Source: Tetrapyrgos nigripes (Eukaryota > Basidiomycota > Agaricomycetes > Agaricales > Campanellaceae). From it: 64,000 nucleotides of DNA. Numbering within the stretch: the stretch's first letter is position 1; every line of letters begins with the position of its first letter. The notes beneath the pieces were generated by a model that did no database searches, was not told where the DNA came from, and saw only the letters and a list, made by a program, of their open reading frames with translations. The stretch covers positions 248,001 to 312,000 of the forward strand of contig JAACJM010000066.1 in NCBI GenBank assembly GCA_013368315.1, written 5' to 3'. The position numbers and the translations under genes are program-made. Positions 23,735 to 33,955 of this stretch are shown here, piece by piece.

Positions 23735-23959
23735 AGAGTATTCAGTAGCTTCCAGAGAGACTGACTCGTCTCCAAGGGAATAAGTGTATTCACACTTTGA
23801 GGTAACTTTTTGGAAAGAATGGAGATATTGAATGTATGATTGATTGAATCGTAGGGCGCAAGAAGAGAAAAGGGAATAAGGATCTGAAGGAGATATAGAT
23901 GAAGGAACATTTGAAGGGTCAAAGACAGAAATGTCTTCATGGACGATCTTGGGATAATG

Positions 23960-25560
23960 CTAAGATTTGGGAGAATTTGAAGTCAAAAGTTTTATGAAGA
24001 GTATATCAAATAGAAACTTAGCATTGATTTTGGGATTGTTTTCTTGATGTCCAAGTTCTAAGTATGTGTCAAGGAAGTGGTCTTGAGACACTTCTACCTT
24101 TTCTCCTTCGGCTAATTGTCGTCTTGATAATCCGTCTTCAGCTTGGAAGGATTTAGCTGGTACATGTTGAAGCTCGAAATCGAAAAGTCGGCACCAAGAG
24201 ACCCAGCGAAGCATAGGAGCATTTGGCACATCATCAGGTTCTTTCAGCATCTTGGCTACAAGCGGAAATGGACTCCCCAGACTCAATGCCTCAGATCCTT
24301 GAGAGCACGGTACACTCTATATACCTCGGTCTTCGGTTGACCATAATTCTGCTCGGTTTTGTTGAACGTGCAGGAACCGAAGATAGCAGGACGTTTGACC
24401 TTGTCCAGGACTTGATAAACAACCCACCTGGCACCCTCCCAGGGAGAGTTGACAGTGACTACTAATAGTCCATCGTCCGATTCTCTCGGAAGCTTGGTTA
24501 TCTTGAGAGCGGCTGGGTAGTCGATTTTTATGAGTACAGGAGGTCGAGTAATCCTATGTTTAAGTAACTCAAAGGCCTCAAGTACCTCAGTAGAAAAGAA
24601 AAACTTGTTATCAGAGGCTTCACTATGATAGCGAACCCTTTGATCCATCTTCTGCCAACTCCTGCTGTCCCAAGGAATCCTTGGACATCAGACACATTGA
24701 GAGGCACGGGCCAGTCTATGATCTTACGAATCATCGACGGTTCCATGATCCACCCTTCCAACGCCACCACTGTACCCATGATCTTCAATTTTGCGGTTGC
24801 CAGCACTGCCTTCGACCCAGACGCCGTTATACCAGCCATGATGAGTGCCCCAAGCAATAAGTCCAACCTCTGAATATATTCATAAGGGTTCCCGTCAATA
24901 GGTTGGTCACCATATCGAGTAGGAGGTCCCCGTAGCCCACAATCATTGACAAATGCCTTTGCAAATTCTTGAATGGAAGATAGAGCGTGTTGTACACACC
25001 TCTGGAACTCTTGAACTGAGTTTGTACACTGTTGACGAGCTCCAACCTCAGTATGAAAAGCCTGTAACGGGCGTGATTTCATGTCTACCCATCTCGCATC
25101 AAAGCCTGAGAACAAATTGAGTAAACCATATAAGGAATACCCAACAAAGTCCTCAGTGAAATCGTTGATGTTAGGAGGGAGAGCCGAGTCCTGTATAGAA
25201 ACTGCATTCAGTTCTTCAAGGTTTACAACTAACCTTACTCCTTTATTTTTAGCAACTGCGAACATAGAGGAATGGTAGGATGAGGTAGTTGGTTCAAATC
25301 ATCCTGCAGCTTCTTCTGCCTTGATCTGGGCTATAACTTGATCTCAGATGGCGAGAGGGGCCTTGATTGCTGGTCTTTGCCAAGGCGTATGTTCTATAAC
25401 GCATAGCTCATAGTCAGGGTAGTACTTGCATGAGAACGAACCTTTTTCTGTGTAAACAAAGGTGAAAGCCTTCTATCTCTTGACGACTACATACCATAGT
25501 AAGTTTAACTCATCTGTTGAGAACATACCTTTGTCTACTCTTTTGAGCATGTCTTCTAGC
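23960..25560 (-). pseudogene. Gypsy-A reverse transcriptase and RNase H
   Basis: The RT fingers read KNKGVRLVVNLEELNAVSIQDSALPPN (about 25,245) and palm LFSGFDARWVDM. The second catalytic motif, normally [YF]VDD, is FVND (codons about 24,942-24,950), so a catalytic Asp is lost. A stretch before TNSVQEFQRCVQHAL is shortened, removing the usual PMG(F/L) region. Downstream are the connection (IDWPVPLNVSDVQGFLGTAG) and RNase H remains. Upstream, TGA at 25,344 and 25,299 interrupt LAI_DQVIAQIKAEEAAG_FEPT. Inactive. Confidence 0.85.
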
Positions 25561-26146
25561 CTTTCTTTTGTCACTCAACTACCGAATTCCAGTTGTTGGT
25601 AAGGGATCGGATTCAAAGGCAAGTCCACAGGCGTGGGTGGCAGAATCAGTTTGTATTGTTGAGCCTCAGGGTTGGGCATGTACATGGGTACAGATCAATA
25701 CTTCCTGTGAACAGGTTTGTATCATCTTTTAGCCAAATTCACGTCAAAAGTGTAAGAGAAAGCTCGATCGGTCCAAGAAGTAGAGATAATAGAATCCAGA
25801 GAGCGAAGAGTAGAACAAGCATAATCATGCAACAATGTATCATACAAAGAAGGAGGACATAAATTAAAAAGAGAATCAAAATCAGAGAACTCATTGTTTC
25901 CCATAAGAGCTTCAAGTGAACTTCCAAGTGTTGCTGGAGACAAGTAGAAGACCGGCAGGCTCGACTCCTTTATCAAAAATCCTCTGAATACAGGACTTTG
26001 GAATAGTCCTCGATTTGAGAGAAATGGACGCAATGATCCATCGACACCATGTTCCTTTTATCATCTGGGTCAGTAACGACTATTCCAACTGAGGGCAGAC
26101 CTTTCTTCATGCCATCCTTCCATAAAAATAGTTTGGCTTTGCCCGT
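25561..26146 (-). other. Gypsy-A pol linker between protease and RT
   Basis: Partly open minus frames (25,722-26,033 gives about 100 codons) without a recognisable domain. It corresponds in position to the variable protease-RT spacer of gypsy elements. Confidence 0.5.
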
Positions 26147-26581
26147 TCAGCTACCGTAATCGAGTCTAGCAGCGAAATGATGGAGGAAAGGTTGACCTAG
26201 GATAATATCCTGTCTGTCTAGATCATTGTTAGCCACAAAAACGTGATGAGGGAACTTGTGTTTCCCGATCATCAAAGGTGCATCAGTTACAACCCCCTTT
26301 AGGGGTTCCACATTGCCATGTACTCCCCGTAATGACCATCTAGTTCCTTCATAATCAACAGCCAGTCCCAGCTGCTTGGGAATCTCCCGACTCATAAGGT
26401 TAAGTTTGGATCCCGAGTCTATCATCACGGTATACACCTTTCCACCAATAGTGACTTCCATCTTTCTGGTGCTCATTCCGTAAAACTTCTCTTTATCCAT
26501 TGCTATGGCATTCGAATAGCGAAGCAAAAAATCCTCCAACTGTTCGGATTTCCGACATGCAAAGAAGTAGGGGAAGGACAA
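26147..26581 (-). pseudogene. Gypsy-A aspartic protease
   Basis: Retropepsin-like domain: KMEVTIGGKVYTVMIDSGSKLNLM carries the catalytic DSG, followed by IILGQPFLHHF, the usual ILG strand. Frame-shifted relative to the upstream gag tail, so not expressed as a fusion now. Confidence 0.8.
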
Positions 26582-26634
26582 TTGGAAGGAGAATTTAGGT
26601 TAACAGAGTACTCAGCTTCTTTACTTCCATATTC

Positions 26635-28617
26635 TCACTTCGTCCTAGTGTTCTCCGTAAAGATCTTCTGTAGTGAGGGACTAGAACCAATAATCTGTCT
26701 GATGGGTAAAGAGACCTCATGACTCATGATAAAGTTGTAGATCTTTTGAGGGTCAGCTTTATCAGATAAAATGGAAGTGTAATGATACCTGGGCCCCTTA
26801 GGAGCCGTAGTCAGTGGCGCATCCTTCATTTGAACGTCTTTCTCCTTTCCCTTGTTCTTCAATTCTCACTGTCCTTCTTCGCGATTGATAGGGTTGGTCA
26901 GCAGTTGAATATTGATGTTTTGAGTCGGTGGTTGTTGAGGTGGTTGTTGGACTGGTTGAGTAGGTACTTGAGGATTGGGTTGGGTAGGTGGCATTCGAGA
27001 AGTCGACAGTGGGGGTTGAGTTGATCTCGGTTGACGATCGGCTTGAGGTCTCTGCATTGAGTTGGGCTGTGGATCGTCTGGTTGTTGAGAAGGGTTGTAA
27101 CGATTGTTGGACTTCTGAGATCTTGTAGTAGGATATGCATAGACATAATGTTCTTCTTCATGAGCGGCGTAATGAGAATCAAAAGTGTCCTCAAACGGTC
27201 CGAGCGATCTGACAGCAAAAGAATCAGTTAGTACATCATCTTGCCCATAAACCAGTCCCATCGAATGCCCTGTTCGTGTAGACGACATGTGAGGGGGTAT
27301 ATCTCTAGTCGTGTTTAAGTTTGCAGGTGAATGAGTGTTCTGTGTAACGTTATGAAGCAAACGGAGATACTGTGCCACACCTCCATCAAATCCAAAGGGA
27401 ACTCGCAGAAGATTTTGTCCACTTGGCAGTAAGTATCTGTTGGAGTTGGGTTCTTGCACGATAAGGTTGTCGCAGAGAAGTCCCACTGTTTCGGGGCAAA
27501 ACCTCAGGTGCATCTGATGAGTGTTGATGCCTCCGCACATAAAACAACATTTGTTAGTATTATCGGATGGGGGATTACGCACCTGAATCGTTGGTCCTGA
27601 GAGCTTATTCATGAATGAGGTAAGGTTCAGGCTCATTTCGCGAAATTGTTTAGCTAGATCGTCGACGTGAGTTGAGTTGCCTTGTGCCTGGGCAGTTTGA
27701 CGTTGAGGTTGGGAGATCGCTGGAGAATTAGTAGAGTTAGGAGAAGAAGAAGACAAAGGATGGTTCAGATCAATCTGGTTTCCATCAAAGTCAAGTTGAA
27801 CTTGGTTCTTGAACAACTGAGTGGACGAAGCCCAGGGAGTCGTGTAGAGATTATTAGTACCAAATCGAGTTTTGAGGAGACTTACCGCCTCGATAACAGA
27901 GGGCGCAGTATCAGGTGTTCTTTTGGTTTCTGGTAGAGCCTCAATGAACCAATCTTTGACAGATTTTGGTAACCCTGCAACAAAGTAGTAGTTGCGTTGT
28001 TGTTTGCTGATTACTCCGTCAACCACGAGGCTGTTAGCAAACTTTTGAAAAGCGATACAATACTTATCTATGTCTTTTGAAGACTCAATAGTGCCATGTT
28101 CATTGTGATGCCTACAGAAATCTAAAAGATCCTGGTGAGTGACTTTAGGTTTTGCATCGTATTCAGAATAGATAGAGAATAGGGTTTCCTTAGCAGAAGC
28201 CCAGCTATACTCATCGTTCCCTTTTACAAAGGGATCTTCATACCGGATAGCATCCCAGACTTCAACAGTGGAGTATCGCAAGACGAAAGGAATGAGGTCA
28301 TCAAGATTAAAGATCCCAGCATTCCGAGCAAGTTGTTCAAGATAATCGACAAAAGTAGATACTTCTGTTCCATTAAACGAAGGAGCATCTGTACTACCCG
28401 GCAAAGGCATGGGGATTAGGACATAGGAGGGTGCCAATGACATTCCAGAACTAGGATCAATAGAGGTACTAGAATTTGAATCAACGACAGTGGCGCAATG
28501 GCCAGTATGAGGCATAGAGGGAGGAACGAAAGTAGAAGTGTGACCAGTAGGGGCACTAGCAGTAGCAGGAGTCGCGTTAGCGTCTCCAAGGTTGGAGTTG
28601 TTCTGTTCAGATCCCAT
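26635..28617 (-). pseudogene. Gypsy-A gag (capsid/nucleocapsid)
   Basis: Start MGSEQNNSNLGD at 28,617 (frame open to 28,647). Pro/Ser-rich N-terminus, then a capsid-like region (FNGTEVSTFVDYLEQLARNAG; WSWASAKETLF-like; LLDFCRHHNEHGTI), then one zinc knuckle CCFMCGGINTHQMHLRFC near 27,540. An in-frame TGA at 26,866-26,868 ends the main ORF; the same frame stays open for 75 more codons (KNKGKEKDVQMKDAP) to a second TGA at 26,635. Both stops fit CGA-to-TGA change. Confidence 0.85.
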
Positions 28618-28737
28618 AGAGATGATAGGGATAGAGTTTGAATACAAGTAAGAGAGAAGTGGTGATGTCTGGGAAGTTTTTGCAGATTGAAAGGAGAGTC
28701 GAGTGACTGGAAGTACTGAGACTACGGAAAACTGTAC

Positions 28738-28757
28738 CCCCTGCGGTGGTCACCAAA
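28738..28757 (-). promoter_or_regulatory. Gypsy-A primer-binding region
   Basis: Directly inside the 5' LTR the minus strand reads TTTGGTGACCACCGCAGGGG, the position of the tRNA primer-binding site. The tRNA was not identified. Confidence 0.5.
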
Positions 28758-29652
28758 TATAGGGGAGTTGCATGTCCAAGCAAGGACGTAAGGGAGAATG
28801 GTCGAGGCTCAGAAGGCGGAGTACGTGAGAGATGGGTAAGGCAAATGATCTTGTGACAATCACGTGTGTCTATCGTGAAAGACATGGATGCATTTACCAG
28901 ATAGAAGGATAGGGGCAGTTACAGGGGATCAAAGACGGGCTCAGATAAAGGCTCAGTAGACTCGCAGAAAGGCTCAGTAGATGAAATCAAAGAGGAATGA
29001 GACTCAGGCTCAGGATCAGACTTGTGGGGGCAGAAAAAGCGAGTTAATTACAGTACATACAAGTATTTATATACCTAAGTTCACCGATGCCCAAAACGAA
29101 GATTAACAACAATTAAGACTAAAAGGAGAGAAAGATTTTTAAGGAACAAACAACTGAATGACCGGACAAAGATATTTCGAGATAGGAGCTGGAATTGAGG
29201 GAGAGATCGGTGAGTAGGAAGCAACAGAGGATAATTATAGTACGTTTGCGGAGAAAGAGAGGAGATGTCAAAAAGAAGTAAGTGCTATCTAAACAGACTG
29301 TGCTCGCAAGCAAATAGACTTTCTGCCACCTATACTTATCTTTCATCCATAGGTCGGTACAACACCAGATGAAGATACGATGCACAGGAGGGGACCCCCA
29401 GACCCTTAACACTTGCTCAAGGTGTTGGTGCAAAGGGGGAAGACAGACTGTTGGACAAAAGAGTTGGTGACAGGTGGAGGACTAGCCTTATGGGGAAGAA
29501 AAGGAAGGGAATGATGTCATGTCTATAAGTACCCAAAAAATGGATGATGGGGAATTAGGACGTTGAGAAGGAACAAAAGTGAAGAACATAGAGTAACATT
29601 GAAATGAACAGAACAGTCAGAAACGACAGGTAGGGCATGCAGCCCTACTACA
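28758..29652 (-). repeat. Gypsy-A 5' LTR
   Basis: Partner of 18,124-19,018 with the same ends. Differences between the two are mostly CG/TG/CA exchanges. Confidence 0.9.
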
Positions 29653-29952
29653 ATATGATTGTGGCATAGGTGTTGTTGCTTCATATTTTCAGCACCAAAG
29701 TGTTTGATGACTTTATCTAAATAATCTTCTGGATTGAGAGTAAGAATTCTTTTCTTTCGATCACGTTCTATGTGCATGCCTAAAAATTCCTTTGCATCTC
29801 CAAGATCATGAGATTCCCATTTAGCCATGAATTTGTTCATCAATCTGCTTAATAATTGTAAATTCGAACCCATCCATAATGCATCATCTACATATATGAT
29901 GGCTATTATGGTTTGGCCATTCATAACATAAATATATACGCTGGCATCTGAA
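29653..29952 (-). pseudogene. Copia-A RT, YVDD segment
   Basis: Minus strand reads SVYIYVMNGQTIIAIIYVDDALWMGS and continues to YLDKVIKHFGAENMKQQ. The catalytic YVDD is intact. It is bounded by gypsy-A on one side and solo LTR 1 on the other, with frame continuity across both. Confidence 0.9.
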
Positions 29953-30478
29953 TGTCAAGGTTGTCGATACACTCAATAACCACCCAAGTCACACAGTACA
30001 AGAAGACCAGTTACAAGAGAGTAGATTGATCAAGAGAGGAAAAGAGGTAAAGAGATAGAGAGAAAGTAAGCTGACTAGGCTCTACACTGCGCAGTACAAG
30101 TACGGAGCGGAGACGAAGTGAACGAACTAAGGAATAGGTTACAAGAATCACAGGTATATAAGTAAAATATGAACAGATGGGAAAGAATCAGTAATAATAG
30201 ACGGTATCATGTGGAAATGTCAAAGGCGAGAGAATAATGAGCTAGATATGGATAGATGAAGGTACTGGATCATAAGGAATGATTGACAGTGAGAATGTCC
30301 ATGGAGATAGGAATCGGAGGAGATAAGAGTGTGAGTGATAGATCTGTTAGAGATGGTACTATAGACGATGATGAGAAATGGTTGATGTTTATGGGGTTAA
30401 AGTGGGGAAGGCAGGAAATAAGTAGTAAAGGGAAAAGAATAGAAAGAAAATGAATAGGGCGGGGAACGATTCGTGACA
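29953..30478. repeat. Solo LTR 1 inserted in copia-A RT
   Basis: 526 bp beginning TGTCAAGG and ending GTGACA, flanked by a perfect 5-bp duplication CTGAA (29,948-29,952 and 30,479-30,483). Removing it rejoins the copia protein FKRLHSD-ASVYIY. No internal coding sequence. Left by recombination between two LTRs of an unidentified element. Confidence 0.88.
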
Positions 30479-31142
30479 CTGAATGTAAGCGCTTAAAGCC
30501 TAATGATTGCATATATTTTGTGCATTCAGTCCACCAGGCTAAGCTTGCTTGTTTGTGTAACCTCCAAACCTTACTTCTGTCCTGATCAACAAAACCATCA
30601 GGCTGCATCATATAGATTTCTTTGTCAAGAAGTCCATAGAGAAAAGCACTTTTAATGTCTAGTGCCTTAATCTCCCAATTCTCTATAGCAGCAATGGCTA
30701 GTAACAGTCTAACCATTTCAAAGCGGACTACTGGACTGAATACATTGTTATAATCAATTCCTTCTGTCTGGGAAAATCCCTTTGCAACAAGTCGTGCACA
30801 TTTTGTTTTGTTTGATTTTATATTGAATACCCAATGACATCTGACTGGTTTACAACCTTTGGGAAGATCTACCAATTCAAAGACATCTCGTTTTTTCAAT
30901 TGATCAATCTCATACTGACAAGCTTTGTTCCATTGCTTCTTAAGATCCTTTGGAGGATTCCTGAAATCATTTGTTGATGTCCAGTGCTGCACAAAAGTTT
31001 TATTATTCCAATAGTCAATCAGATCTTTTGTAACTCTATTGGTATCTTTATGTTTTGGATATAAAAGATGTTCTGGATATTTCAAAAGAGCTTTTGGATC
31101 TGGATCTCTATTGATATCATGGTGATATGGATATTCATTCAA
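30479..31142 (-). pseudogene. Copia-A reverse transcriptase, N-terminal part
   Basis: Minus strand: KKQWNKACQYEIDQLKKRDVFELVDLP, VFNIKSNKTKCARLVAKGFSQTEGIDY, FSPVVRFEMVRLLLAIAAIENW and LDIKSAFLYGLLDKEIYMMQP, the palm motif with the first catalytic Asp. This block is open without stops and is the best preserved stretch of copia-A. Confidence 0.9.
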
Positions 31143-32541
31143 GAAAGCAATAGGAGTATTGTGAATAAAAAGAGGTGTTGCAGAGGAACTTCCTTGCTTT
31201 TCATTTACAAATGCCTGTGATAAGAGATAACTTCATAACCATACTCCCCTTCTTGTACATGTTGTTTTAAAACATCTTGTTCAAGAAACTCCACAATTTC
31301 TCCACTAGGTCCTGCTTCTGTTTCAGATTGATCTTCATTGTCACTTTCTTCTCTGACTTGAGAAGTAGATGGAGTTGGATCTGTTACAGTTTGTGAACGA
31401 GTAGCACGAGATTGAGAATGAGTTACTCTAGTCCATCCACCATGTGGTATATTTCTACTATGTTGCATGTTTGGATCTGTAATTCTCCAATTTGGTCTAG
31501 ATTGATGATCTGAAGATCTAGTTTGATCTGGATTAGGTTCTCTATTTTTAAATCTACCAGTAGTTAAGTCAACATTATGTGGATTAACTGGTTGAGGACC
31601 TTGTACAGGTACAGGATCAGCAGGTACTTGAGCAGGTGGTTCTGGTGCAGGTGGTAGAGTCGGTTCATGAGATTGTATAGATTCTGTTTCGGAGTCATTT
31701 GGATCAGAAGGTTGGTGTGCACCAGGATCATGGTCATCAGAACTATCATTTGAACCATTTCCATCATCAATATTTTGATGATCACCATTACCTCCATCAG
31801 GTGGTGGACCCTGATCATCAAAGTGATCTCGGAACAGGTCGTCTAAATCAAGGGGTACTACAGGGTCAGGCAGGAGATTATTTGTACCCTGTTTGTGCAA
31901 ACTACACATAAGTTCAGAAGGTTGGACAGGTTTGGTGGATTTGTCACTTTCTTCTGTTTCAGATGATAAGACTTGTGGAAACCATTTCTCTATGAAGAGT
32001 GCTTGTGGACTAACAAAGAGTGAATTGTCACATCACATGAACAACCAGGCTTTAGAACCTTTTTCATAACCAATAAAGATCATTAATTCCAATTTTGGAG
32101 AGAGTTTATTTACTCTTTTCTTTTCTGGAATGAATACATATGCAGCACATCCCCAAGAGCAGAAATATGATACATCTGGTTTCTTTAAGTACCACAATTC
32201 AAAAGGAGTTTTCCAATTGAGTTGTTTTAATGGTGTGTGACATGAGAAAATTCCCACCAAGAAGGAGGTCCATTTGCATGGTGATGCATGGATTCTGACT
32301 TCTCATTGAGTGTTCTAATTATTCTTTTGGCACAACCATTCTGTTGATGTATGTATGGAGCCGATTTTTGCCGTCTAATTCCTTTTTCAGCAAGAAAGTT
32401 GTCAAATTCTTCATTCATAAATTCTGTCCCTAAATCTGATAATAAAATCTTTAATTTTTTGCCAGTAGACTGTTCTGCCCAGGCAAGATATATCTTGAAA
32501 GACTTAAAGACATCAGATTTCTTTACTAATAGGAAAGTGAC
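31143..32541 (-). pseudogene. Copia-A integrase C-terminal half and linker
   Basis: 32,541-32,033 carries the integrase core: DLGTEFMNEEFDNFLAEKGI (second Asp) and then NGCAKRIIRTLNEK, where the catalytic Glu of the usual NGxAER is Lys (codon 32,326-32,328). KTPFELWYLKKPDVSYF and the GKE-like FIGYEKGSKAWLF follow. 31,909-31,205 is an acidic Pro/Asp/Ser-rich linker (DSETESIQSHEPTLPPAPEPP) typical between copia integrase and RT. Confidence 0.88.
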
Positions 32542-32923
32542 TGTAAGGGCGACTCCTGACATGTGAGGCAATCACTCAACAACTGCAGGAGGAGATCCAA
32601 AGATATATAAATCAGAACTAGACAATACAAGACTAACATACTACGCACCTGCAGGAGGAGATCCAAAGAGAAAAACTCAAGGATACTCACCTGCAGGGAA
32701 GGGGTATATATACTTGTATGAAGGCCTGGGAAAAGATCTGCAAAACTATACAGCAGCAATGAAGTAATAGAAAAGTGGAATGATGGGAGATCAGAATGAT
32801 GAATAATAATGATGGATGATGAAACGATGAAACAAGGGTAAACAAGTCAATGGAGTCCAGATAAAACAAGAACAAACAAGTCCTAAAGGAGAAGAGAAAG
32901 GAAAAGGAAACTGTCCCCTTACA
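32542..32923. repeat. Solo LTR 2 inserted in copia-A integrase
   Basis: 382 bp, starts TGTAAGGG and ends CCCCTTACA, with a perfect 5-bp duplication GTGAC (32,537-32,541 and 32,924-32,928). Removing it rejoins integrase text FVDDCSSFPVT-FLLVKKS. Different family from solo LTR 1. Confidence 0.88.
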
Positions 32924-33735
32924 GTGACAGGGAAAGAACTACAATCATCTACAAAGACAATGAAATACTCGTACTTGTGATATGATATATATGGTTGTTG
33001 TTTTACATCTGTATGCACAAGTTCTAATACTTTGGTAGCTTGTTTTTCTGATAAAGGATAAGATTTCAACAGAGTTTTGCCTAAGGCACAATCTCGACAT
33101 ACACTACTTGGTTTTGGTACTTTAAAAGGTTTTAGTCCTTTAGTATTTTCAATGATATGACTTTCCACTTCCTTTCCAGAATGTCCATAGAGGTTATGCA
33201 CAATGTCATAATCAGTAAGAGTAGATGATAAATTTGCAGACTCAGGAATGATTATTTTCAATTTGAGCCAATGAAAATTGTCTTTCCAATGCATTGGTAA
33301 TAATGTCATCAGAAGACTTTGATCTACTTCTTTCTGAAACTCGGACTTGCCATCTTGTGAGATTTCAAAGTATCCTTCTTGAAGAATACATCCTCGAGAC
33401 AACAAATGATGTGTGCAAGTTGGTTGATAAAACACTGGGTGTAGTTTTATAGTATGTTTGACACAATGAAAACAGTTCCAACACCTTCAAGAAAAGCTTC
33501 AGATCTTTTGTCTGCAATCTGAAGTGGAATCAGGTCAGCAAAATCCATCAAATTGTTTGTAATGTGAGTTGATGCACCCAAATCTGAAACCCAAAAGGTT
33601 ATTTCATCGGTGATATTACTCTTACAAATACTATTCAAAGGATACTTTCACATGTTAAGCAATGTGCATGAGCAATAAAACTTTGTTCATGAATAAATAC
33701 AGGCACATCATTTACATTAATAGTACAATTGTCTA
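32924..33735 (-). pseudogene. Copia-A protease and integrase N-terminal half
   Basis: Protease motif normally D(S/T)GAS reads SDLGASTHITNN (33,560-33,595): the Ser codon is TTG. Then the integrase zinc region HNLYGHSGKEVESH with CRDCALGK (33,210-33,085) and LVHTDVKQQP with the first core Asp. The region 33,735-33,640 is the tail of the extra domain or gag, continuing across the Plavaka insertion from 40,014. Confidence 0.85.
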
Positions 33736-33955
33736 TGTCAGAACTTTCCCATTGGCATTATAATTAGGTTAGGGTTATGATGTCATTATTACTGGGCTGA
33801 GACAAAAATAGATGCCGTTATAATTGGCTTGGATATTGCTGTTATTGACTGCTCACCAACAGAAAAGCCTCGCACTTCGAAGCAGTAGTTGTTCCCTCCC
33901 ATCACTACTCCATTATAAGCTAGCTAAGCATTGTCTATACCCTCCGTGTATTCAT

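Larger units (their letters stand above)
18122..29652 (-). mobile_element. Gypsy-A: Ty3/gypsy retrotransposon inserted into copia-A
   Basis: 11.5 kb, minus strand, two LTRs of about 895 bp. The AATAT target duplication sits at 18,117-18,121 and 29,652-29,656 (its first A is shared with the LTR end). Removing the element and one AATAT rejoins the copia RT reading frame. Order: 5' LTR, primer-binding region, gag, protease, RT/RNase H, integrase, an inverted-repeat insertion, an accessory ORF, 3' LTR. All enzymatic ORFs carry stops or frameshifts. Confidence 0.92.

Noticed and set aside
26866..26868. TGA at the gag end as programmed readthrough
   Set aside because: The element has many equivalent TGA changes; decay is the simpler explanation.
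30270..30478. Extension of the copia RT frame past FKRLHS
   Set aside because: The extension reads into solo LTR 1 and is not copia protein.
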